This document shows positions 7,876 to 18,184 of a DNA stretch of 64,000 bases, in pieces. The stretch's first letter is position 1; every line of letters begins with the position of its first letter. The notes beneath the pieces were generated by a model, which saw only the letters and a program-made list of their open reading frames with translations, did no database searches and had not been told where the DNA came from. Source of the stretch: Bartonella rochalimae ATCC BAA-1498 (GTDB lineage Bacteria > Pseudomonadota > Alphaproteobacteria > Rhizobiales > Rhizobiaceae); assembly GCF_000706645.1 (NCBI RefSeq), contig NZ_KL407337.1, positions 119,665 through 183,664 of the forward strand. The letters run 5' to 3'. The position numbers and the translations under genes are program-made.

Positions 7876-8796
7876 GTGAATATTAAATCTTTTTTTATTA
7901 CATTGGCTATTACTTCAACTTGTATTCCCGTAGTACAAGCATCAGGAAGTGTGTCTTTTCAAGAGTCATTGTCACCAGCTTCTTTTCAACCTTCGTGGAC
8001 TGGATTTTATATTGGTGGTCAGATTAGTAGTTTTTCAAGTACGGTTTCTGCAAGCTCTTTGGATTTTGAGGTTCCTCTAATAGGTGGTGCACAGAGTTCT
8101 GGACGTAATAATAAATGGGCACCAGTTGATCCGAAATTTTTGCCTAAACCCCTGGGGATGAGAGGTGGTATTTATGCAGGATCCAACGTTGATCTTGGTA
8201 ATAACCTTATTGTAGGTGTTGATACGGATATAATGTGGTCCGGAAAAGAAGATAGCAGAAATTTTATCATTGATGATAATGGTATTCCAACGTATCGATC
8301 AGGTGGAGCAGGCAGTGAAACAGGTGCTAACTCTAAACAACAACCTCAAATGGAAGCGAGAGCGATACTTAATCCTATCGGAGGTTTTAGAAATAAGAGT
8401 GTAATGTATTATTATATGGCTCAAGCAAAAAATAACGCACAAACAGGTATCGTTTTTAATCACTGTTTAAAAGAAAAATGGGCTGGTGCTACACGAGTAC
8501 GTATTGGTTTTGCTGCTGATCGTATTATGCCTTATATTGCTGCTGGTGTTTCTTATACGGAGCTTCAAGATACTTTATCAGTATTGGTATCTAGAAGAAA
8601 CGCTGAAGTAGATGAAGAAAAGAAAATGGTTGGTTACACCTTTGGTGGTGGTTTTGATATAGCAATCGCTAAGAGTTTTATTATGCGCACTGAATACCGT
8701 TATTCAGACTTTGGCAAAAAGAAATTTGCAAAAGGAGAAGTTGAGCTTAGTTATAAAACTAATGACTTCCGTGTTGGTGTAGCTTATAAATTCTAA
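7876..8796 (+). CDS. Hemin-binding outer-membrane protein, Hbp/Pap31 family (paralog 3)
   Basis: A 306-residue paralog. The start codon is GTG at 7876 with GGAGA at 7864-7868; the two neighbours use ATG. The signal peptide ends near residue 23 (VVQASGS). Barrel signatures are PSWTGFYIGGQISSFSST, KEKWAGATRVRIGFAADR, MPYIAAGVSYTELQD and the terminal SYKTNDFRVGVAYKF. It has a longer middle loop (about residues 135-195), rich in Gln, Asn, Gly and Ala, that the others lack, so surface loops differ while barrel strands are kept. This pattern is expected for duplicated surface antigens under host selection. Confidence 0.92.
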   Translation: MNIKSFFITLAITSTCIPVVQASGSVSFQESLSPASFQPSWTGFYIGGQISSFSSTVSASSLDFEVPLIGGAQSSGRNNKWAPVDPKFLPKPLGMRGGIYAGSNVDLGNNLIVGVDTDIMWSGKEDSRNFIIDDNGIPTYRSGGAGSETGANSKQQPQMEARAILNPIGGFRNKSVMYYYMAQAKNNAQTGIVFNHCLKEKWAGATRVRIGFAADRIMPYIAAGVSYTELQDTLSVLVSRRNAEVDEEKKMVGYTFGGGFDIAIAKSFIMRTEYRYSDFGKKKFAKGEVELSYKTNDFRVGVAYKF

Positions 8797-8827
8797 TTTA
8801 TTGAGAAATTTATATTTTTATTGCGAA

Positions 8828-8857
8828 AAGATTCTGCTTATACAGAGTCTTTTTTTT
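8828..8857 (+). terminator. Rho-independent terminator of hbp paralog 3
   Basis: AAGATTCTG and CAGAGTCTT form a nine-pair stem (one G-T) over a six-base loop, followed by seven T. Confidence 0.8.
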
Positions 8858-9041
8858 GAGAGTTATTTTTTGTTTTCTTTTTTAATAGTTTCATGATAAA
8901 ATTTACAATATTATGTATTCTTGATCACTGCTGAATACGAATTATTAGTCCAGACTCCTTATAGAGTGGGTAGCTATAGTTTCAGGGTTCAGGGAAATGA
9001 TACAAAACTAAAATAGTAAAAGTGGACAGGAATATTTCACA

Positions 9042-11957
9042 ATGTCTGTGAAAAATGAAGTAATAGATTACTCAAAAACTCTTTATTTGCCCAAAACTGA
9101 TTTTCCTATGCGTGCAGGGTTACCACAAAAAGAGCTTGAATTAATAAGACGATGGGAAGAGATAGATCTTTATACTCAATTGCGGCAACAAGCAAAAGAT
9201 CGTCCATTTTACATTCTTCATGATGGTCCACCTTATGCAAATGGCAATATTCATATTGGACATGCTTTAAACAAAGTTTTAAAGGATGTTATTGTCCGTT
9301 CGTTTCAAATGCGGGGTTTTAATGCGAATTATGTTCCTGGTTGGGACTGTCACGGACTTCCAATTGAGTGGAAAATTGAGGAAAAGTATCGCGCGCAAGG
9401 GAAAAGTAAGGATGATGTTCTTCTTAGTGAATTTCGTCAGGAATGTCGCGATTTTGCACAGTCTTGGATAACAGTTCAAAGTGAAGAATTTAAGAGACTT
9501 GGTATTATAGGAAATTTTAAAAATCCTTATACAACAATGGCATTTCATTCAGAAGCACGTATTGCTAACGAATTAATAAAATTTGCTATGTCTGATCAAC
9601 TTTATTGTGGTTCAAAACCTGTGATGTGGTCTGTTGTTGAGCGTACAGCTTTGGCTGAAGCAGAAATTGAATATCATGATCATGAATCTGATGTTATCTG
9701 GGTTAAATTTCCTATTTTGGAAACGTGTTTTCATGATTTATATGATACCTATGTTGTAATTTGGACAACGACGCCATGGACAATTCCTGGTAATCGTGCG
9801 GTTAGTTATTCTTCACAAATTTCTTATGGCGTTTATCTTGTTGAAAGTGCAGAAAATGATTTTGGACCTCAAGCTGGGGAAAAGCTTCTTTTTGCTGATG
9901 CTTTAGTTGAGAATTGTGCAGCAAAAGCGAGACTTATTTTAAAACGTTTGCGTTCTGTGTATGCTGATGAACTTAAAACTCTTATTCTTTCTCATCCGCT
10001 TAAAGGTTTGGCTGGGGGATATAACCATAAGATTGCGATGCTTGATGGCTCCCATGTGACAGAGAGTGCTGGTACAGGTTTTGTCCATACAGCACCTAGC
10101 CATGGGCGTGAGGATTTTGAAATTTGGAATGCTTATAAGTCTGTATTGGAGCAAGCTGGTATTGACACTACTATACCTTTTCCTGTTGATGATGCAGGTT
10201 TTTATACGAAGGATGCTCCTGGTTTTGGACCAGATCGTAAGGAAGGGGCTATCCGCGTTATTGATGATAATGGAAAAATGGGGAGTGCTAATAAAGAAGT
10301 TATTAATGCTTTAATGAAAGCAGGACTATTATTTGCGCGTGGTCGTTTAAAACATTCTTATCCTCATAGTTGGCGTTCAAAAAAGCCAATTATTTTTCGG
10401 AATACGCCTCAATGGTTTATTGCAATGGATAAAGATCTTGGTGATGGTTCAACCTTACGCAGCCGAGCTTTGGAAGCTGTTATGACGACACGTTTTGTTC
10501 CACCTTCCGCCCAAAATCGTTTGGCTTCTATGATTACAGATCGTCCAGATTGGGTGCTTTCTCGTCAGCGTGCTTGGGGTGTTCCAATTTGTATTTTTGT
10601 TAATGAAGATGGGCTTATTCTTAAAGATGAGCAAGTGAATAAGCGTATTTTACAAGCTTTTGAAGCAGAAGGGGCAGATGCATGGTTTGCAGAAGGGGCT
10701 CGAGAGCGTTTTTTAAATGAACGTGCCCATGAGAGTTGGGTACAAGTGTATGATATTTTGGATGTTTGGTTTGATTCTGGAGCAAGTCATAGTTTTGTGC
10801 TAGAAGATCGTGCTGACTTGAAATGGCCTGCTGATGTTTATTTTGAGGGATCTGATCAGCATCGTGGATGGTTTCAGTCTTCTCTTTTAGAAAGTTGTGG
10901 GACACGAGCTTGTTCACCCTATAAAACTGTTGTTACACATGGTTTTACTTTGGATGAGAATGGCAAAAAAATGTCTAAGTCTTTGGGCAATACGATTATG
11001 CCACAAGATATCATTAAAACATCTGGTGCTGATATTTTTCGTCTTTGGGTGATGACAACTGACTATTGGGAAGATCAGCGTTTGGGTAAAAAGATTCTTC
11101 AAACAAATGTGGATTCATATCGCAAATTGCGAAATGCAATTCGTTGGATGCTTGGTATTTTAGTGTATGATGAAGGAGAAGAAATACCCTATTGTACACT
11201 ACCGGATCTTGAAAAATTGATATTGCACCGACTTTATGAACTTGATCAGTTGATTAATCGATCTTATGATGAGTTTGATTTTAAGAAAATTATGCGTGCA
11301 TTATTGGATTTTTCAATTGTTGAGTTATCTGCGTTTTATTTTGATATTCGTAAAGATACTCTTTATTGTGATCCCCCTTCATCAAAAAAGCGTAAAGCTT
11401 CTTTACAAGTTATTCGTGAGATTTTTGATCGAATGGTGACATGGCTTGCTCCAATGTTACCTTTTACAATGGAGGAAGCATGGTTAGAACGTTATCCAGA
11501 AAGTTGTTCGGTGCACTTACAACAGTTTCGCCCTATATTGACAGAATGGAAAAATGAACTTTTAGCAGAACGTTGGAAAAAAATCAGACAGGTTCGTAAA
11601 GTTGTAACAGGTGCTTTAGAGATTGAGCGAGTAAATAGACGGATTGGATCATCTTTAGAAGCGGCGCCTATTGTTTTTATTTCTAACCCTGTTTTATTAG
11701 AATCTTTGAACAATTTAGATATGGCAGAGATTTGTATTACCAGTGCTTTAACAATCGTTCAAGATATACCTCCTGCGGATGCTTTTATTTTGAGTGATGT
11801 TGAAGGTGTCGGTGTCTGCTCGAATAAGGCGGTGGGTACTAAATGTGCTCGATCATGGCGTTATACACAAGATGTTGGGAGTGATCCAAATTATCCTGAT
11901 GTTTCTGCTCGTGATGCAGCTGCTTTGCGAGAATTACAAGCACTTGGCAAAATTTAA
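9042..11957 (+). CDS. ileS: Isoleucyl-tRNA synthetase
   Basis: A 971-residue class I aminoacyl-tRNA synthetase that charges tRNA-Ile in the cytosol. The HIGH motif is in [15 protein letters not shown], the editing domain carries [13 protein letters not shown], and the KMSKS loop is in [12 protein letters not shown]. Anticodon-binding helices follow. The C-terminal zinc region is degenerate: only one cysteine of the usual CxxC pairs remains (TKCARSWRY), and the second pair is replaced by DVSARD. I believe this loss is common in Rhizobiales. The ATG at 9042 has an ACAGGA site upstream. Length and motifs are complete. Confidence 0.97.
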   Translation: MSVKNEVIDYSKTLYLPKTDFPMRAGLPQKELELIRRWEEIDLYTQLRQQAKDRPFYILHDGPPYANGNIHIGHALNKVLKDVIVRSFQMRGFNANYVPGWDCHGLPIEWKIEEKYRAQGKSKDDVLLSEFRQECRDFAQSWITVQSEEFKRLGIIGNFKNPYTTMAFHSEARIANELIKFAMSDQLYCGSKPVMWSVVERTALAEAEIEYHDHESDVIWVKFPILETCFHDLYDTYVVIWTTTPWTIPGNRAVSYSSQISYGVYLVESAENDFGPQAGEKLLFADALVENCAAKARLILKRLRSVYADELKTLILSHPLKGLAGGYNHKIAMLDGSHVTESAGTGFVHTAPSHGREDFEIWNAYKSVLEQAGIDTTIPFPVDDAGFYTKDAPGFGPDRKEGAIRVIDDNGKMGSANKEVINALMKAGLLFARGRLKHSYPHSWRSKKPIIFRNTPQWFIAMDKDLGDGSTLRSRALEAVMTTRFVPPSAQNRLASMITDRPDWVLSRQRAWGVPICIFVNEDGLILKDEQVNKRILQAFEAEGADAWFAEGARERFLNERAHESWVQVYDILDVWFDSGASHSFVLEDRADLKWPADVYFEGSDQHRGWFQSSLLESCGTRACSPYKTVVTHGFTLDENGKKMSKSLGNTIMPQDIIKTSGADIFRLWVMTTDYWEDQRLGKKILQTNVDSYRKLRNAIRWMLGILVYDEGEEIPYCTLPDLEKLILHRLYELDQLINRSYDEFDFKKIMRALLDFSIVELSAFYFDIRKDTLYCDPPSSKKRKASLQVIREIFDRMVTWLAPMLPFTMEEAWLERYPESCSVHLQQFRPILTEWKNELLAERWKKIRQVRKVVTGALEIERVNRRIGSSLEAAPIVFISNPVLLESLNNLDMAEICITSALTIVQDIPPADAFILSDVEGVGVCSNKAVGTKCARSWRYTQDVGSDPNYPDVSARDAAALRELQALGKI

Positions 11958-12183
11958 GAGGTTTAGCATATATCAGTAGAAGATGCTTTGAATAGGGTCA
12001 TTTGAAAGGGTAGTATTCAATAAATTTAACATCACTTAGATTCTATCATTGATGAAGAGGAAATTTATGTTAGAAATGAAATGCGTTGTTTTGTCTATGA
12101 ATAGGCGATTTGTGTGTTGTTGGCAGTCTCCAAAGAGTCATAATAATGTCAGTGAACTGTGCGCTTAAGGGAGTGAGTGAGCA

Positions 12184-12750
12184 ATGAATAGATATGCAAT
12201 GAAAATATTTTTAGCAAGCACGCTGAGTGTATGTTGTATATTGACGGGGTGTAATTTGTCTGCTCCTACTTATGGTACAGATAAAACAGCTTCATTACAA
12301 TTTTTTGATGATATAACTAATCTTGCTTCCTTAAGATCAAAAAATAAAAATAGTCAAATTGTGATGAAACAGCGTTCAAAACTTGTCTTCCCAGAACCTA
12401 ATGCACATGTAGTTTTACCTCCACCTCAGATAGATAGTACGGAGATTAATTCTCATAATGAGATGGAGATGTCAGGACAGTCTCAGAAGAATTTGCGAGG
12501 CGGAGTGGAGGCTAATAGAGTAAATTCTCATGGTAATTCTTCAGATAAAAAATTAGTAAGAAAAGATCGTACAAATCTTGATGATCCAGAGGGTATTGTA
12601 CAGCTTAATGAGAAACAACAACGTGAGGAATATTTGCGTCGGCGGAAGGAGGCTGCTGGTGGGAGTGCAAATTATCGTCGGTATCTTAGTGAGCCGCCTT
12701 TAATTTATCGTCAACCAGCAGTAACCGCACCTGCAGGGCCAAAAAGGTAA
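12184..12750 (+). CDS. Putative lipoprotein of unknown function
   Basis: A 188-residue protein with a lipoprotein signal peptide: a basic and hydrophobic start and the lipobox ILTGC, predicting lipidation of the Cys at about residue 23. The rest is hydrophilic and mostly disordered-looking: a Ser/Asn/Lys-rich middle, then an Arg/Glu-rich segment (EKQQREEYLRRRKEAAGG) and a Pro-rich end. It sits between ileS and tadA. No enzymatic domain is visible. I expect it to be anchored to an envelope membrane, with no basis for naming a role. Confidence 0.75.
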   Translation: MNRYAMKIFLASTLSVCCILTGCNLSAPTYGTDKTASLQFFDDITNLASLRSKNKNSQIVMKQRSKLVFPEPNAHVVLPPPQIDSTEINSHNEMEMSGQSQKNLRGGVEANRVNSHGNSSDKKLVRKDRTNLDDPEGIVQLNEKQQREEYLRRRKEAAGGSANYRRYLSEPPLIYRQPAVTAPAGPKR

Positions 12751-12867
12751 AGAACAAGAAATAAAAAAATATGTGAAAAAGGAATATCCGTTTGCCAGTA
12801 GAAAGCAATAAGGAGTTAAAAAAGGGGGATGTCGTTTAAAGATTAGAGATTCAGGTTGAAATAAAGT

Positions 12868-13320
12868 TTATTTTTGATGTCGTTTTTGTATAAAAAAATC
12901 TTTAAGCAATTGAGAGGCTTCTTTTTCTTTAAAACCAGAATAAACATTAGGCCTATGGTGGCAGGTTGGTTGTTGGTAGAAACGCGGTCCGTGTTCAATA
13001 GCGCCACCTTTTGAATCGCTCGTTGCATAATACAAGTTTCTTATGCGTGCAAATGAAATGGCTGCGGCACACATTGCACATGGTTCGAGTGTTACATAAA
13101 TATCGCATTCAGGAATTCTTTCACTTTTGAAAATTTGACAAGCTATACGAATAACACGCATTTCTGCGTGTCCTGTAGGATCGTGTGGGTTTTTTATGTA
13201 ATTACCGGCACGTGCGATGATTGTTTGACCATGTGTGATAACTGCCCCTACGGGGATTTCATCTTGTTTTTTTGCTGATTGTGCTTCTAAAAGAGCTATT
13301 TCCATGGGAGTAAGTCTCAT
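12868..13320 (-). CDS. tadA: tRNA-specific adenosine deaminase
   Basis: A 150-residue zinc deaminase that converts A34 to inosine in tRNA-Arg(ACG), needed to read several Arg codons. The catalytic HAE is in GHAEMRVI, with the glutamate as proton shuttle, and the other two zinc cysteines are in EPCAMCAAA. The start MRLTPMEIALLEAQSA is typical and the length is normal. It is convergent with the preceding lipoprotein gene and divergent from rluB. Family members also deaminate free cytosine or guanine, but the PCAMC context and size fit TadA best. Confidence 0.93.
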   Translation of the reverse strand: MRLTPMEIALLEAQSAKKQDEIPVGAVITHGQTIIARAGNYIKNPHDPTGHAEMRVIRIACQIFKSERIPECDIYVTLEPCAMCAAAISFARIRNLYYATSDSKGGAIEHGPRFYQQPTCHHRPNVYSGFKEKEASQLLKDFFIQKRHQK

Positions 13321-13494
13321 ATTATTCTTCCATTGAAGTATAAGTAACCAAAAAGCTATATTAAAGAGGTCTACGAAGTGAGCAAGCTTTTTTATTATGT
13401 CTCATTTGGTAATGAAATGGTTTCATTACATCTTAAAAATGTTAAGAGCTGCTTTAAAAGTAAATGGGACCTTAGGGATATCAAAGGATAAAAT

Positions 13495-14973
13495 ATGATG
13501 ACTGACTGCACTTCTCCTTCTGTTCAGAATAAACGACATAGTATGCGTGATAAATTTTCTATACAATTTGAAAAAAATAGAAATGAAAAGAGAGTGAGTG
13601 AAAAGAGTGAAAGTGAACGAATTGCTAAAAGGTTAGCGCGTGCTGGATTAGCATCACGCCGTGACGCAGAAATGATGATTGCTGCAGGTCGTATTGTTGT
13701 TAATGGTGCAGTTGTCACTACGCCTGCTTTTAATGTTACTCGCTCTGATGTTATTATGGTTGATGGTAAGCCTTTACCTCCTATAGAACGAACGAGGCTA
13801 TGGCTTTATTACAAACCAATAGGATTTGTTACGACTAATCGTGATCCTCAAGGGAGACCAACAGTATTTGATAATTTGCCAAAAGGTATGCCTCGTGTTC
13901 TTTCTGTGGGGAGGCTTGATATTAATACAGAAGGACTTTTGCTTTTAACCAATGATGGTGGTTTAGCACGTGTATTAGAACTTCCTTTAACGGGATGGGT
14001 GCGCAAATATCGGGTTCGTGCTCATGGAAAAGTTAAACAGAGTGCACTTCAAGATTTAAAGAATGGTATTGCAGTTAATGGGATTTTTTATGGTTCAATT
14101 GAAGCTTCGATTGAACGTGAGCAGGGATCAAATGTATGGCTTTCTGTAGCTTTGCGTGAAGGAAAAAATCGTGAAATCAAGAATGTTTTGGGAGCTTTAG
14201 GATTATCTGTTAATCGCTTAATTCGGGTGTCTTATGGTCCGTTTCAGTTGTCTGATTTAAAAGAAGGTGCAGTTCGTGAATTAAAAGGTCGAATGTTGCG
14301 TGATCAATTAGGAGAGCGTTTGATTATGCAAGCTAATGCGGATTTTGATGCGCCTATTTTAAAGCCTTTTTCAAATTCTGCTGTTAGTGAAAAACAAAAC
14401 ATTACAAAACCTCCTGTGATTAAGGATAATTGGATTGTTTCTAGCAAAGAAAATCTATCGTATGGGAAAAAAAGCAGATTTTTAGGGCACAGTCAGGTAC
14501 GATTGAGTAAAAAAATTGATGAAAAATTAAGGGGTAAAGAGCAAAACAAAGGTGGGAAGGAAGAGCGTGCTTTTTTACGTTCACGTTGTTCTAATGTCTG
14601 GATGGCTCCTGGTGCTTGTCCGAAGATTGTACGTAAAAAGTCCTATTCTGATACAGATAATTATTATGATCGTAAAAGTAATTGGGTTGGTAAGAGATCT
14701 ACTGATAGAGGGAAGGAAAAACGATCAGAAAGACAAGTAGAAAAAGCTAAATGCATTAATTTTTCTAAAAAACATAGCAAAACATCCTCTGTTGAATCAC
14801 GTATTTTTAGCAAGAAAGATCAATTATTAAAAAAAGAGAGAAAGGTTATTCAAGACGATCGTGATGAACATTTTTTGAATAATAAGAGGAAATCTAGGCC
14901 ATTTGATAAGGCCATGAAAAAATTTAAGAAATATAATAATGGTGCAAGAGTATCTCAGCGATCTGGAGGATAA
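13495..14973 (+). CDS. rluB: 23S rRNA pseudouridine synthase RluB-like, with long basic tail
   Basis: A 492-residue protein. Residues of about 45-95 form an S4 RNA-binding domain ([20 protein letters not shown]), followed by an RsuA/RluB-type pseudouridine synthase core with the catalytic Asp at about residue 142 ([18 protein letters not shown]) and the motif [15 protein letters not shown]. The enzyme part ends near residue 285. The remaining 200 residues are Lys/Arg/Ser-rich and probably disordered, likely an RNA-binding extension; tails of this kind occur in Rhizobiales homologs. RluB (U2605 of 23S rRNA) is the best guess within the RsuA/RluB/RluE/RluF group. rsmD starts one base after the stop. 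Confidence 0.88.
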   Translation: MMTDCTSPSVQNKRHSMRDKFSIQFEKNRNEKRVSEKSESERIAKRLARAGLASRRDAEMMIAAGRIVVNGAVVTTPAFNVTRSDVIMVDGKPLPPIERTRLWLYYKPIGFVTTNRDPQGRPTVFDNLPKGMPRVLSVGRLDINTEGLLLLTNDGGLARVLELPLTGWVRKYRVRAHGKVKQSALQDLKNGIAVNGIFYGSIEASIEREQGSNVWLSVALREGKNREIKNVLGALGLSVNRLIRVSYGPFQLSDLKEGAVRELKGRMLRDQLGERLIMQANADFDAPILKPFSNSAVSEKQNITKPPVIKDNWIVSSKENLSYGKKSRFLGHSQVRLSKKIDEKLRGKEQNKGGKEERAFLRSRCSNVWMAPGACPKIVRKKSYSDTDNYYDRKSNWVGKRSTDRGKEKRSERQVEKAKCINFSKKHSKTSSVESRIFSKKDQLLKKERKVIQDDRDEHFLNNKRKSRPFDKAMKKFKKYNNGARVSQRSGG

Positions 14974-14974
14974 A

Positions 14975-15532
14975 GTGCGGGTTATCGGTGGTAAGTTTTC
15001 GGGGCGTATTTTGGCAAAACCTCTTGGTCTATCCATTCGCCCAACAACTGATCGTACGCGTGAAAGTCTTTTTAATATTCTTACGAGTCGGGAAGAAAAT
15101 TTTTGGGTAAATAGGCGTGTTCTTGATCTTTTCGCTGGCACTGGTGCTTTAGGAATTGAAGCGCTTTCACGTGGAGCAAAGACCGCTGTTTTTGTTGAAA
15201 ATACAATAGAGGGGCGCAGTTTAATTCAAAAGAATATTGAAACTTTAGGGTTGCAAGGCGTTGGGCGAATTTTACGCCGTGATGCAACCAAACTTGGAAA
15301 TATTGGGACAATGCTTCCATTTGATGTTATTTTTGCGGATCCTCCTTATGGTTTTTCGTTGGGTGAGAAGGCTTTTATTCAAGCTCTTAAAGGAGGATGG
15401 GCAAAAACTGAAACACTTTTTATTCTTGAAGAAGCAAAAGAAGCGATTATCAATTTGCCCGATCCATTTTATTTGGATGATGAGCGTTTTTATAGTGATA
15501 CAGTAATACGGATCTATAGACTTCAACAGTAA
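14975..15532 (+). CDS. rsmD: 16S rRNA (guanine966-N2)-methyltransferase
   Basis: A SAM-dependent methyltransferase acting on G966 of 16S rRNA. The frame is open from 14939, inside rluB. The family N-terminus (MRVIGGKFSGRIL) is instead reached from a GTG at 14975, one base after the rluB stop and with CTGGAGG just upstream, so I use that start (185 residues). The SAM-binding motif VLDLFAGTGALGIEALSRG and the catalytic FADPPYG are both present. Immediate adjacency to rluB implies a two-gene rRNA-modification operon with coupled translation. Confidence 0.93.
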   Translation: MRVIGGKFSGRILAKPLGLSIRPTTDRTRESLFNILTSREENFWVNRRVLDLFAGTGALGIEALSRGAKTAVFVENTIEGRSLIQKNIETLGLQGVGRILRRDATKLGNIGTMLPFDVIFADPPYGFSLGEKAFIQALKGGWAKTETLFILEEAKEAIINLPDPFYLDDERFYSDTVIRIYRLQQ

Positions 15533-15922
15533 TGTATATTTGAGAAATTTTTTTTATAAAGTGACACAAGATTATTCTACATAGTTTTACAATATTTCTT
15601 TATAAAGCAGTTATTCCGTTATTGCAGGATTTTTTCTGGTTTGGTTAAAGATTTTGAGGAAAAGAAAATAGCTATTTTTGCAAAAGAGTTTCATTTTAAT
15701 CAATGAATAAAGATAGTGTGATTGAGGAATTGGTATTCGAGTTATCACTCAGATCACCTGGCATTATCTGAGATTAGTGGATGAACTAAAAGGAAGATAA
15801 AGAGTGCATATTTTTATTGTCGTTTCTCAAAGACTTCTATAAACATAAAAAATAGTAACCATAGAAGGCAACATTTCTTTTGTATTTACTTGGGAATTGA
15901 AGCATGCTGTAGGAGAGATAGA
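15533..15922. other. Intergenic region with nothing recognised
   Basis: About 390 AT-rich bases. No ORF, tRNA, strong hairpin or repeat could be supported. It presumably carries the promoter of the phospholipase gene. Confidence 0.5.
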
Positions 15923-16765
15923 GTGAAAATTGGTGTGGCATTCGGTGGTGGAGGGGCTCGTGGTTTAGGTCATCTTCCAGTGATTGGGGCATTCGAAGAT
16001 TTAGGCTTGAAACCAAATGTTATTGCAGGATCTTCTATTGGTTCTATTGTTGGTGCTGGTGTGGCTTCCGGAATGACAGAGACTGATTGGAAAGAGTATT
16101 TTTTATCAACTTTTTCTAACTCAAATGATATTTTAAAGCGTTTATGGTCTTTAATGCCGACGTCATGGAGAGCGCTTTGTGAATGCAGTTTCCATCTTTT
16201 TCAATTTAATTTGGAGTTAATTTTAGAAAATTTTTTACCATTGAACTTTCCGAGAGATTTTTGTGCATTAGAAATTTCTTTTTGTGCTGTAGCTTCAAAT
16301 TTAAAAACAGCAGAGATGGTCGTTATTCAAGAAGGAGATTTGCGTTCTGCTTTGGCAGCTTCTTCTGCTCTTCCTGGTTTATTTAGGCCTGTTTTACGCA
16401 ATCATGATTTTTTGATTGATGGGGCGATTTGTAATCCAGTCCCTTTTGATTGTTTTACTGAATCAGTTGATCTTTCAATTGGTGTTGATGTTACAGGGCT
16501 TCCGATTATTGAATGTAAAAATGGACACTTTTCTGTTTCTGAAAGTCTTGTTGCTACAGGTATTATAGGACAACAAGCGCTTGTGACAGCACGTTTGCAG
16601 TGTGCAAAATTAGATCTTTTATTATGTCCTCCTGTTAATGGGATCCAAATTTTAAATTTTTTTGAAGTCAAAGAAATTTTAAAACGTGTAGAGCCGTTTC
16701 GTGAAAAAGCTAAAAGGCAAATTTCTGAATTAGTTGAAAGAAAAATGATACATAGTGGCTTATAA
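15923..16765 (+). CDS. Patatin-like phospholipase (RssA/NTE family)
   Basis: A 280-residue patatin-family serine hydrolase. The oxyanion-hole glycines are in GVAFGGGGARGLGH, the nucleophile is Ser38 in AGSSIGSIVG (GxSxG), and the catalytic Asp is in LIDGAICNPVP. A longer frame opens with TTG at 15890, but GTG at 15923 has AGGAG at 15911-15915 and gives the conserved VKIGVAFGGGG start, so I use it. There is no signal peptide, so it is probably cytosolic or membrane-associated. Substrate is unknown; related bacterial proteins act on phospholipids or lysophospholipids. The active site looks intact. Confidence 0.87.
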   Translation: MKIGVAFGGGGARGLGHLPVIGAFEDLGLKPNVIAGSSIGSIVGAGVASGMTETDWKEYFLSTFSNSNDILKRLWSLMPTSWRALCECSFHLFQFNLELILENFLPLNFPRDFCALEISFCAVASNLKTAEMVVIQEGDLRSALAASSALPGLFRPVLRNHDFLIDGAICNPVPFDCFTESVDLSIGVDVTGLPIIECKNGHFSVSESLVATGIIGQQALVTARLQCAKLDLLLCPPVNGIQILNFFEVKEILKRVEPFREKAKRQISELVERKMIHSGL

Positions 16766-16855
16766 CTTTTAACTATAAATAGACAAAAATTATATTTTTC
16801 ATTTAAAATTTCTTATTAAAAATGAATAATTACTATTTAAAGGATATTTAGGAAG

Positions 16856-18184
16856 ATGAACAAAAAACAGCTTGATAAAGCTAGTTCGTTGGTTGAAGCG
16901 GCAAAGCGTTTTGGAGCAGATGCTGCTGATGCTGTTGTTATCCACTCAAATTCTGTTTGTGTAGCAGTTCGTCTTGGCAAAGTAGAATCGACTGAAGCTT
17001 CAGAAAGTGATGATTTTACATTGAGGGTTTTTGTTGGTAAAAAAGTGGCAAGTGTTTCTGCTAATTTTGTTGTTAATCCGCAAGAATTAGCAGAACGTGC
17101 TATTGCAATGGCTAAAGCCTCGCCTGATAGTTTATTTGAAGGTTTGGCGGATAAAGAGTGTTTAGTTACTCATCCTAAAGATCTTGATCTTTTTGATCAT
17201 TTTGTTCCACAAAGTCATTTTTTAACACAAGATGCTTTGCAAATGGAAGCAGCAGCCCTTGATGTAAAGGGTGTGAGCAATTCTGGCGGTGCAGCAACAG
17301 CTTATGGCAAGAATGGGTTTGTTCTTGTGAATAGTGATGGTTTTTATGGATCTTATTGTTCCAGCTATTTTTCGCGTTCTTGTAGTGCTCTTGCTGGTGA
17401 AGGAACGGAAATGGAGCGAGATTATGATTATACGACGGCTTTACATTTCTCTGATTTAGAATCAGCAGATACGGTAGGTAAAAATGCTGGATTAGGAGCA
17501 GTTCGACGTTTAGGAGCAGTTCGTGCAGAAACTGGGGTTGTGAATGTTGTTTTTGATCCACGTGTGGCTCGTGGAATTGCGGGTCATATTGCGTCTATGG
17601 TTAATGGAGCATCAATTGCTCGCAAAACAAGCCTTTTGCAAAATTTAAGGGGTGAAAGGGTTATGAAGGCGGGTATTAATGTTATGGATCAACCTTTAAG
17701 ATTACGCGGAAATGCTTCTCGTCCTTTTGATGGTGAAGGGGTAGAGGGACATACACTGAATATTATTGAAAATGGTGTTTTAAAAAACTGGCTTCTTTCA
17801 TCATCTTCAGCTCGTGAATTAGGACTTAAAACAAATGGCCGTGGTGTACGTTCTGCATCCCTTGTTCAGCCAGCAAGCACTAATTTTTCTATTGAACCAG
17901 GTTTAGTATTACCTCATGATATGATAAAAAGTGTGCAAAATGGTTTTTATGTTACAGAATTGTTTGGGCATGGTGTTGATTTTATTACAGGGCAATATAG
18001 TCGTGGAGCTTCTGGTTTTTGGATTGAAAATGGCGAAATCACTTATCCAGTGAGTGAAGTAACACTAGGATCTGATCTCCTCCATATGTTAGCGCATTTA
18101 GTCCCTGCGAATGATATTGATCGACGTTATGGTATATCGGCACCGACATTATTAATTGAAGGAATGATCCTTGCAGGAAAATAA
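16856..18184 (+). CDS. pmbA: TldD/PmbA-family metalloprotease component (PmbA/TldE)
   Basis: A 442-residue protein of the TldD/PmbA family. TldD and TldE (PmbA) form a heterodimeric protease that processes peptides such as microcins and the CcdA antitoxin; the TldE subunit lacks the zinc site. Recognisable parts are GKVESTEASESDDFTLRVFVGKK trimmed to the core VESTEASESDD, the central VVFDPRVARGIAGH, and the Gly-rich C-terminal region TELFGHGVDFITGQYSRG. The ATG at 16856 follows TTAGGAAG. The gene overlaps the next one by 14 bases. No TldD partner lies in this window. Confidence 0.9.
   Translation: MNKKQLDKASSLVEAAKRFGADAADAVVIHSNSVCVAVRLGKVESTEASESDDFTLRVFVGKKVASVSANFVVNPQELAERAIAMAKASPDSLFEGLADKECLVTHPKDLDLFDHFVPQSHFLTQDALQMEAAALDVKGVSNSGGAATAYGKNGFVLVNSDGFYGSYCSSYFSRSCSALAGEGTEMERDYDYTTALHFSDLESADTVGKNAGLGAVRRLGAVRAETGVVNVVFDPRVARGIAGHIASMVNGASIARKTSLLQNLRGERVMKAGINVMDQPLRLRGNASRPFDGEGVEGHTLNIIENGVLKNWLLSSSSARELGLKTNGRGVRSASLVQPASTNFSIEPGLVLPHDMIKSVQNGFYVTELFGHGVDFITGQYSRGASGFWIENGEITYPVSEVTLGSDLLHMLAHLVPANDIDRRYGISAPTLLIEGMILAGK

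Noticed and set aside
8900..9041. T-box leader upstream of ileS
   Set aside because: T-boxes are essentially absent from alphaproteobacteria, and no T-box core sequence or antiterminator is visible.
17175..17561. 128-codon minus-strand frame inside pmbA
   Set aside because: Gln/His/Leu-rich composition typical of the antisense of a coding gene; pmbA is intact there.
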